Positions 21,917-26,794 of a stretch of DNA of 26,794 nucleotides are shown piece by piece. Both the position numbers and the translations under genes were made by a program. Under the pieces are notes generated by a model. That model was not told the DNA's origin. It saw only the letters and a list, made by a program, of their open reading frames with translations, and ran no database searches. This DNA comes from Phycisphaerales bacterium UBA2266 (GTDB lineage: Bacteria; Planctomycetota; Phycisphaerae; Sedimentisphaerales; Anaerobacaceae), in NCBI GenBank assembly GCA_002347125.1, contig DDXG01000298.1, positions 1,892-28,685 of the forward strand. Reading direction: 5' to 3'. Every line of letters starts with the position of its first letter. Positions within the stretch are counted from its first letter, which is position 1.

Positions 21917-23830
21917 ATGAAAGAGCAAGACGCCGCTAAGATAGGTGCGTGTACGCAACAACTGGAGGAACTTCTCGAAAGATGCACGATGCTCTCCATT
22001 GCACAGAGCGCTGCATTCGAATTGTGGAAGTTGGTGCGTGAGGGTATTGGCGGCACGGACATGTCCTCTCCGTACCGCCAGGTTTGTCACATCCTGGGTG
22101 TGGCACTCACATCGGATGAGCACCCTGAAGCAGCTGCCATCACAAAGGAACAGTGGCAAGAGGCTAAGAAACTCAGCACGAGCGTATTTGAGATGTATGG
22201 ATTAACATACTTCTCGAGGCCAGCGGAAATGCAGTCGCTTTCGGCAGAGGAACAACGCAGAATTGCAGTTACGATGAGCATGTTCCTGCAAGAGCTCAAC
22301 TCTCAAGCCTTGCGATCGGAGGACCAGTTGTTGGCTCGTATCCAAGCGATGTATGTCCCATTTGACGACATGCTGAGAGAAAGGCTTGGCTTCAGTGCTT
22401 CGGATGTCGTTCAGTTGATTAGCTACATCAAGAACAACCTCCGGGGGCAATTGAACCGCGCCGCTCTGGCTGTGGAGAATGCGAAAGAGCTTCACAAGCA
22501 GTTTGTCGCGACATGGACGGAAAAAGGGTGGGATCTGGGGCAGGTACGTGTAGAGGCTCAAAAGCACCCAGTGGCTGATGCGGCCCGTAAGGCGTTCCAG
22601 GCTATGAATGCTCTTTGGTTCTTGGATCGCGAAGACATTAAGCGGGAGATCGGTAGCAGCGAAGTCGAGGCCATGTTTTCAGTTTTGGCCATATCTCGGG
22701 GAGCAGTAGGCGTTATGTACAAATACCCTACTGAAGTAAGCCCAGTCGTCCAATTCCCTCTGATCGTGGTGGGTATGGATAGCCTATTGTGTCCAGCCGA
22801 ATGGCTGCTCTATCATGCTGCGGAATTCCACTTCGGGCGATTGCTATCGCAATGTAATGAAGCTGGGCGGTTCTTTGAGACACGTGACAAATGGATGGAG
22901 AAGCGCACTTACGATGCTCTGGTGGGTCTTCTTGGAGAAGATGGCCATCTCTGGCGGGGAATCTACGAAACGGCGGATGGGCAGTTTGAACACGATGTCA
23001 TTGCCCGGGTTGGTGGAATTTGGCTCGTCGCAGAGGTGAAAGCGGCACCTGTGCGACGTGGGTTCTTTGACCCTGACAAGGCTTTCGTGAGGATTCGTGA
23101 CGATTTTCGTGGCGAGCGCGGTATCCAGAAGGCCTTTGAGCAGGGCGAGCGACTGAGGCGGATACTCGTTACATCCGGTCGGATCCGCTTGTTCGACGCC
23201 AACGGCCGCGTGGTCATTGATGAGCCCGGACCTGCCCAAGAGGCGTTCGTGATATGTGTTACGGGCGAAACTTGGGGAAGCGTTGCAATCGACCTTTCTT
23301 TCCTACTTGAGAAGGACGATGATGTTCCGTATCCGTGGGCAGTGTCCATAGACGACTTGGAGACGTTTACGGCGGGATTGAAGACCAAGGGCATGGGGCA
23401 CGAAGATATGTTCAGATTCCTGCGTGACCGCTCGACCCTGCACGGGCGGCCTCACTTCAGTGGGGACGAGCTGGACATTTGTGGTTGCTTCATAGAGCAC
23501 GGGAGTCTTCCGGCAATCCCGGATGGTACAGGGACTTTTCTGACGTTTAGCCCGGCGCATTCGACGGTGTTCGATGACATGTACTATGAGGGGCAGGGTC
23601 TTTCTCTGAAGCGAGACAGGGGCCGGGAACACGAAAAATACCTGCAAGAATGGGAGACTATGCAAGCACGGGTGGCTTCCTATCTTGGACTGCAGTGTGA
23701 GGTGGGGTGGCAAAGGCCAACTGCGGTGGACCCGATGCAGCATAAGATAGGGAGGAACGAACCTTGTCCCTGCGGTTCGGGGCTGAAATACAAACGGTGC
23801 TGCGGTGCGGTGAATCGGAATCACCCATGA
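21917..23830 (+). CDS. Uncharacterised protein with PD-(D/E)XK nuclease-like core and C-terminal SEC-C zinc motif
   Basis: This 637-residue protein is not one I recognise as a whole. Residues 1-200 are mostly helical (EQLEELLERC-like heptads, FLQELNSQALRSEDQLLARI). Around residues 355-380, GQFEHDVIARVGGIWLVAEV is followed by KAAPVRRG. This matches the D-x(12)-ExK core of PD-(D/E)XK nucleases, with Asp360, Glu373 and Lys375. The last 25 residues carry KIGRNEPCPCGSGLKYKRCC, the SEC-C motif that binds zinc in SecA and in many standalone or defence-related proteins. The start is supported by GGGGAG about 7 nt upstream. Codon usage is visibly less GC-rich than in its neighbours, and 36-bp direct repeats lie on both sides, which suggests acquisition. 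A DNA/RNA-cleaving or phage-defence role is possible but not demonstrated. Confidence 0.85.
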   Translation: MKEQDAAKIGACTQQLEELLERCTMLSIAQSAAFELWKLVREGIGGTDMSSPYRQVCHILGVALTSDEHPEAAAITKEQWQEAKKLSTSVFEMYGLTYFSRPAEMQSLSAEEQRRIAVTMSMFLQELNSQALRSEDQLLARIQAMYVPFDDMLRERLGFSASDVVQLISYIKNNLRGQLNRAALAVENAKELHKQFVATWTEKGWDLGQVRVEAQKHPVADAARKAFQAMNALWFLDREDIKREIGSSEVEAMFSVLAISRGAVGVMYKYPTEVSPVVQFPLIVVGMDSLLCPAEWLLYHAAEFHFGRLLSQCNEAGRFFETRDKWMEKRTYDALVGLLGEDGHLWRGIYETADGQFEHDVIARVGGIWLVAEVKAAPVRRGFFDPDKAFVRIRDDFRGERGIQKAFEQGERLRRILVTSGRIRLFDANGRVVIDEPGPAQEAFVICVTGETWGSVAIDLSFLLEKDDDVPYPWAVSIDDLETFTAGLKTKGMGHEDMFRFLRDRSTLHGRPHFSGDELDICGCFIEHGSLPAIPDGTGTFLTFSPAHSTVFDDMYYEGQGLSLKRDRGREHEKYLQEWETMQARVASYLGLQCEVGWQRPTAVDPMQHKIGRNEPCPCGSGLKYKRCCGAVNRNHP

Positions 23831-23859
23831 GGGAGCCGCCTTGGATTGGGTTCTGGATC

Positions 23860-23985
23860 GCCCTTAGGCAGTGTCGGGAAATAAGTGAACGAATTGCGTC
23901 TTCCGTTGAGGGCAAATCACGCAGCCCCAGTCGTCCAATGAAGCATCAGTGTACTTCAGTTATTGTCTGACGCTGCCTTAGGGGC
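23860..23985. mobile_element. Candidate 126-bp MITE-like element with imperfect terminal inverted repeats
   Basis: The left end (GCCCTTAGGCAGTGTCGGG then AAATAAGTGAA) and the reverse complement of the right end (GCCCCTAAGGCAGCGTCAG then ACAATAACTGAA) agree at about 19 of 24 positions over AGGCAGYGTCRGRMAATAASTGAA, plus GCCC at the outer edges. The interior of about 70 bp has no open frame. It begins 30 bp after the SEC-C gene. No transposase is nearby and no target duplication was identified. Confidence 0.5.
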
Positions 23986-24186
23986 AAGGCGAGCAGTGCT
24001 GGGGGCCGAATGGAGCAGCCCGTGTAGGCGAGAGGGACAGCTGCCGGTCCCTGCAACCGCGCAACGAAGTCGCCTCGCAAGTAGGAATCAACGGGGTGCG
24101 GTGCGTCTTCTCGCAGGTGGCGATGTCCTGTGGAGCAAAGGGCTGGATACCCTCGGCACGGGGGTTGGGTGTTTGATACACGGGCA

Positions 24187-24204
24187 GTCCCGGCGCGCCG
24201 GGAC
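24187..24204. repeat. Perfect 18-bp palindrome
   Basis: GTCCCGGCGCGCCGGGAC, fully self-complementary with no loop. It lies 15 bp before the right 36-bp direct repeat. Could be a repeat remnant or a protein-binding site. Confidence 0.7.
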
Positions 24205-24218
24205 GTGCTACGGGCGGG

Positions 24219-24254
24219 GGGCGGCGTGTTGGGTTTGAAGGATGGCGATGGAGT
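24219..24254 (+). repeat. 36-bp direct repeat, right copy
   Basis: Identical to 21715-21750 over its whole length. The same reading frame (GVLGLKDGDGV) runs through both copies. Confidence 0.9.
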
Positions 24255-24318
24255 TGTATTGGTTCAGCGTGAACTGGACATTTGCCCTTTCACGTTAAGG
24301 CGCATTTCACCATGAAGA

Positions 24319-24335
24319 CCTTGCCTGCGGCAAGG
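24319..24335. repeat. Short hairpin CCTTGCC/GGCAAGG
   Basis: Perfect 7-bp stem with loop TGC, followed by GATGCC. Related to the CATCCCTTGCC palindrome at 16810-16834. Confidence 0.6.
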
Positions 24336-24429
24336 GATGCCACGCCGGGGCAGAGGCGGTCGGGGGCATGTCAGCCTGGTCTTGAGGCACGCGAAGGGCA
24401 GGGCCTTCACAGGCTATCTCAAAACGGTC

Positions 24430-24494
24430 ACCCTGAGCAAGGCGAAGGGTCTGGGCGTCGAAAAGGAGAGATTCTTCGCTTCGCTCAGAATGAC
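24430..24494. repeat. Two opposed GAGCRARGCGA hairpin repeats
   Basis: ACCCT-GAGCAAGGCGA-AGGGT at 24430-24450 on the plus strand. On the minus strand, ATTCT-GAGCGAAGCGA-AGAAT lies within 24468-24494. Together with the pabB copy (9788-9814) they form a family with a conserved loop and compensating stem changes. Minus-strand translation gives HSERSEESL, a word I associate with this repeat. Confidence 0.8.
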
Positions 24495-24585
24495 ACACAT
24501 CTGAAATGCAGAATTGCATGGGGAAGACAGCGAGCGGTGAGCGGAAAACGCCCGCTTGCTGTTCTCTGACGACTGTTTTTTGGGT

Positions 24586-24614
24586 TTGCGTGCGGGGCCG
24601 GCCGATGGTAAAAT
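24586..24614 (+). promoter_or_regulatory. Putative sigma70-type promoter of the 2-oxoacid oxidoreductase operon
   Basis: TTGCGT (24586-24591), 17-bp spacer, TAAAAT (24609-24614). The predicted start is near 24621, about 40 nt before the ferredoxin-subunit ATG. Confidence 0.5.
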
Positions 24615-24660
24615 GGGGGTTGGTTACTGGAACAGTCGTTATCCTGTGCATATAGAAGGC

Positions 24661-24933
24661 ATGGCCGGCAGAATTGTCATTGACAGCGAGCGCTGCAAGG
24701 GATGCGGTCTTTGCGTGGTCGTCTGTCCGAACAGATGCATCTCGATCTCGCGGCAGTCGAATTCGAGCGGGTATTTCCCCGCAACGGCGGACAATACCGA
24801 GTGTACGGGGTGCGCCAATTGTGCGATGATTTGCCCGGACGCGGCGATTCGGGTCTGGCGCGCGAGCCGGATCGTGGCGGCCGACAAGGACGATTCAGCG
24901 GCCAGTCGCCGCATGGCCAAGGAGAAGGCGTGA
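24661..24933 (+). CDS. Ferredoxin-like delta subunit of 2-oxoacid:ferredoxin oxidoreductase
   Basis: This 90-residue protein has two complete 4Fe-4S motifs, CKGCGLCVVVCP and CTGCANCAMICP, and a short charged C-terminal tail. It passes electrons from the TPP subunit to external ferredoxin. The ATG at 24661 begins MAGRIVIDSERC, the usual length for this subunit; AGAAGG is very close to it. An in-frame ATG at 24613 would overlap the promoter -10 box and is less likely. Its TGA overlaps a GTG start of the alpha subunit (GTGA), so the operon is translationally coupled. Confidence 0.92.
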   Translation: MAGRIVIDSERCKGCGLCVVVCPNRCISISRQSNSSGYFPATADNTECTGCANCAMICPDAAIRVWRASRIVAADKDDSAASRRMAKEKA

Positions 24934-26006
24934 CCGAGAGAGTTCTCATGTGCGGCAACGAGGCCCTGGCCGAAGCGGCGGTCGTGGCCGGTGTGGATGC
25001 CTATTTTGGCTATCCCATCACGCCGCAGAATGAGGTTACGGCCTACATGTCGTGGCGGATGCCGCAGGTCGGCCGGGCGTTTGTGCAGTGCGAGAGCGAG
25101 CTGGCGGCCATCAATATGGTCTTCGGGGCCGCGGCCACCGGCAAGCGGGCCATGACCAGCTCCTCATCTCCGGGCATCAGCCTGATGCAGGAGGGCATCA
25201 GCTTCCTGGCGGCGGCGGAACTGCCCTCGGTGATCGTCAACGTCATGCGGGGCGGACCCGGGCTGGGCAATATCGCCCCGGCCCAGTCGGACTACTTCCA
25301 GGCGACCCGTGGCGGCGGGCACGGGGATTACCGCACGATTACGCTGGGCCCGTCCACCTTGCAGGAGCTGGCGGACACAATGCCCCTGGCATTCGACCTG
25401 GCGGACCAGTACCGAACCCCCGTATTAGTATTGGCGGATGGGATTATGGGCCAGATGATGGAGCCGGTGGTCATCGAGGAACGGCCGCGACGGGCCCTGC
25501 CGCCCAAGGACTGGGCCCTGACCGGGGCCGACGGGCGAAAGCAGAATATCGTCCGCTCGCTGTGGCTGGCCGAGGGTATCGTCGAGCAGCACAATTACGA
25601 CCTTCAGAAGAAATACGAGCAGATCGTGGCCAACGAGGTGGTCTGTTATGACTGGGGCCTCGACGACGCCGAGATCGTGGTGGTGGCCTACGGCATCGCG
25701 GCGCGGATTGTGTGTTCGGCGGTGGCGCGGGCGCGGGGCGAGGGGATCAAGGCCGGGTGGATTCGTCCGTACAGCCTGTGGCCGTTCCCGGTCGATGCGG
25801 TTTCCGCCGCGGCCGAGACGTTCCGCCCGTTCCTGGCGGTCGAATTGAGCCTGGGGCAGATGGTCGAGGATGTACGGCTGGCGGTGGCGGGCAAGGCGCC
25901 GGTGTTCTTCTACGGCCGCACCGGCGGCGGTGTGCCGACGGTCGAGCAGGTGTTCACTGAGATTCGCAAGCTGACGCGCCAACCCAGTTCGGTGGCGCGG
26001 CGGTGA
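24930..26006 (+). CDS. vorB: 2-oxoacid:ferredoxin oxidoreductase alpha subunit (VorB/KorA-like)
   Basis: This 358-residue protein matches the VorB-type alpha subunit: LMCGNEALAEAAVVAGVDAY, FGYPITPQNEVTAYMS, CESELAAINMVFGAAATGKR, SSSSPGISLMQEGISFLAAA, MRGGPGLGNIAPAQSDYFQA and GGGHGDYRTI, then DGIMGQMMEPV. The enzyme oxidatively decarboxylates 2-oxoacids to acyl-CoA with ferredoxin. Sequence alone does not separate branched-chain 2-oxoacid (VOR) from 2-oxoglutarate (KOR) specificity; I favour VOR from overall resemblance. The GTG start overlaps the ferredoxin stop by four bases; an ATG (MCGNE) 18 nt later is possible. The TPP subunit starts 1 nt after its stop. Confidence 0.9.
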   Translation: MTERVLMCGNEALAEAAVVAGVDAYFGYPITPQNEVTAYMSWRMPQVGRAFVQCESELAAINMVFGAAATGKRAMTSSSSPGISLMQEGISFLAAAELPSVIVNVMRGGPGLGNIAPAQSDYFQATRGGGHGDYRTITLGPSTLQELADTMPLAFDLADQYRTPVLVLADGIMGQMMEPVVIEERPRRALPPKDWALTGADGRKQNIVRSLWLAEGIVEQHNYDLQKKYEQIVANEVVCYDWGLDDAEIVVVAYGIAARIVCSAVARARGEGIKAGWIRPYSLWPFPVDAVSAAAETFRPFLAVELSLGQMVEDVRLAVAGKAPVFFYGRTGGGVPTVEQVFTEIRKLTRQPSSVARR

Positions 26007-26007
26007 A

Positions 26008-26760
26008 ATGGTACAAGACGACGCTATGCAATTGGTATTTGAACGAACGCCGACCTTCAAGGACTGCCCGACGCATTACTGTCCGGGCTGCGGGCACGGC
26101 ATCGCCCATCGGCTGCTCGCCGAGGCCATCGACCAGCTTGGCATCCGGGGGCGGACGCTGGGGATCGCGCCGGTAGGCTGTTCGGTGCTGGCGTACGACT
26201 ATCTCGACGTGGACATGGTCGAGGTCGCGCACGGCCGGGCCCCGGCGGTCGCCACGGGCATGAAGCGGGCCAATCCCGACAAGATTGTCTTTTCCTACCA
26301 GGGCGACGGGGATTTGGCCGCCATCGGAACAGGCGAAATCATCCACGCGGGCCACCGCGGCGAGCGGATCACGGTTATCTTCGTCAATAACGCGGTCTTC
26401 GGCATGACCGGCGGGCAGATGGCCCCGACGACGCTGTTGGGGCAGGTGACCGAGACCACGGTCGAGGGGCGCGGTCCGCAGCACGGCTACCCGTTGCAGA
26501 TATCGGAGATACTGGCGCTGCTGCCGGGGGTGGTGTATGTCGAGCGGTGCGCGTTGAGTACGCCCGGGCGGATTCGCCAGGCGGGCAAGGCGATCCGGCA
26601 CGCCTTTGAGCTGCAGCGCGACGGGGCCGCGGGAATGGCCTTTGTCGAACTGCTCTCGCCGTGCCCGACGTACTGGCGGATGAAGCCGGCCGACGCGATG
26701 ACCTGGATCGAGGACACCATGACGGGGGCCTTCCCGCTCGGTGTGCTCAAGAAGGACTGA
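26008..26760 (+). CDS. 2-oxoacid:ferredoxin oxidoreductase beta (TPP-binding) subunit
   Basis: This 250-residue protein has THYCPGCGHGIAHRLLAEAI (iron-sulphur/TPP entry region), GIAPVGCSVLAYDY, AHGRAPAVATGMKRANPD and the TPP/Mg motif FSYQGDGDLAAIGTGEIIHA through VNNAVFGMTGGQMAPTT. It carries the thiamine pyrophosphate that attacks the 2-oxoacid in the alpha-beta complex. The ATG at 26008 directly follows the alpha stop; an in-frame ATG at 26026 begins MQLVFERTPTF and could be the real start. The gamma subunit, expected next, is beyond the window edge. Confidence 0.92.
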   Translation: MVQDDAMQLVFERTPTFKDCPTHYCPGCGHGIAHRLLAEAIDQLGIRGRTLGIAPVGCSVLAYDYLDVDMVEVAHGRAPAVATGMKRANPDKIVFSYQGDGDLAAIGTGEIIHAGHRGERITVIFVNNAVFGMTGGQMAPTTLLGQVTETTVEGRGPQHGYPLQISEILALLPGVVYVERCALSTPGRIRQAGKAIRHAFELQRDGAAGMAFVELLSPCPTYWRMKPADAMTWIEDTMTGAFPLGVLKKD

Positions 26761-26771
26761 AGATAGGGCAT

Positions 26772-26794
26772 AAGAGCACAAGAGCACAAGAGCA
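26772..26794. repeat. Octanucleotide tandem array at window edge
   Basis: AAGAGCAC twice and AAGAGCA before the window ends (period 8). It begins 11 nt after the TPP-subunit stop and may continue. Confidence 0.75.

Larger units (their letters stand above)
23831..24660. other. 830-bp intergenic region before the 2-oxoacid oxidoreductase operon
   Basis: No gene recognised. It contains a MITE-like element (23860-23985), a perfect 18-bp palindrome (24187-24204), the right copy of the 36-bp direct repeat (24219-24254), a CCTTGCC/GGCAAGG hairpin (24319-24335), two GAGCRARGCGA hairpin repeats (24430-24494) and a promoter (24586-24614). The stretch 23990-24180 shows nothing I can name. Confidence 0.7.

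Noticed and set aside
23764..23970. 68-codon frame crossing the end of the SEC-C gene
   Set aside because: It starts inside the SEC-C coding region in another frame and runs through the MITE-like element.
24307..24651. 114-codon minus-strand frame with HSERSEESL
   Set aside because: It is a translation through the opposed hairpin repeats at 24430-24494 and runs across the promoter of the oxidoreductase operon.

Overview
The window looks like a stretch of a GC-rich bacterial chromosome, most likely a planctomycete of the Phycisphaerae/Sedimentisphaerales type. This is an inference. It rests on the mix of secreted polysaccharide-degrading enzymes, a small lipoprotein with a Gly-Pro-(Gln/Asn)-Gly-Glu...Tyr-Gly-Phe tail, an S23-type four-helix-bundle protein, a ferredoxin-dependent 2-oxoacid oxidoreductase (anaerobic metabolism), and intergenic spaces full of heptanucleotide and palindromic repeats. 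No rRNA, tRNA, CRISPR array or intact insertion sequence was seen.

Layout. 1-1562 (minus) is the N-terminal part of a TonB-dependent outer-membrane receptor running off the left edge. A 500-bp divergent spacer leads to an operon of an Nramp-fold transporter lacking the usual metal motifs (2063-3814), an overlapping uroporphyrinogen-decarboxylase-like protein (3811-4842) and a small exported protein (4972-5295). A sugar-phosphate isomerase/epimerase-like TIM barrel faces it (5374-6174, minus). Next come rpmE with its promoter and terminator, prfA, and an S23-family four-helix-bundle gene bracketed by heptamer arrays.

8383-15485 is a tight co-directional run: a kinase-like/nucleoside-deoxyribosyltransferase-like fusion, pabB, pabC (p-aminobenzoate for folate), a Nif3-family protein, scpB (chromosome condensation) and a Tat-exported metallophosphoesterase. 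The last four junctions are overlaps or short gaps. 15528-18858 (minus) holds two secreted carbohydrate-active proteins, an acetyl-xylan-esterase-like hydrolase and a heparinase II/III-like lyase. Divergently, nagB-nagA (19070-20817) handle amino-sugar catabolism.

20818-24660 is an accessory-looking zone. Long repeat-rich spacers surround one large gene of visibly lower GC (21917-23830), which carries a PD-(D/E)XK nuclease-like core and a C-terminal SEC-C zinc motif. A perfect 36-bp direct repeat brackets it (21715-21750 and 24219-24254), and a 126-bp MITE-like element lies just behind it. From 24661 to the right edge is a 2-oxoacid:ferredoxin oxidoreductase operon (ferredoxin, VorB-like alpha and TPP subunits) behind a good sigma70-like promoter.

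The most unusual signal is the repeat biology. Several unrelated short palindromes that also occur between genes are found in frame inside coding sequences (pabB, scpB, the metallophosphoesterase). One hairpin family shows compensatory stem changes between its three copies. Together with the direct-repeat-bracketed nuclease-like gene, these are the best candidates for something undescribed.
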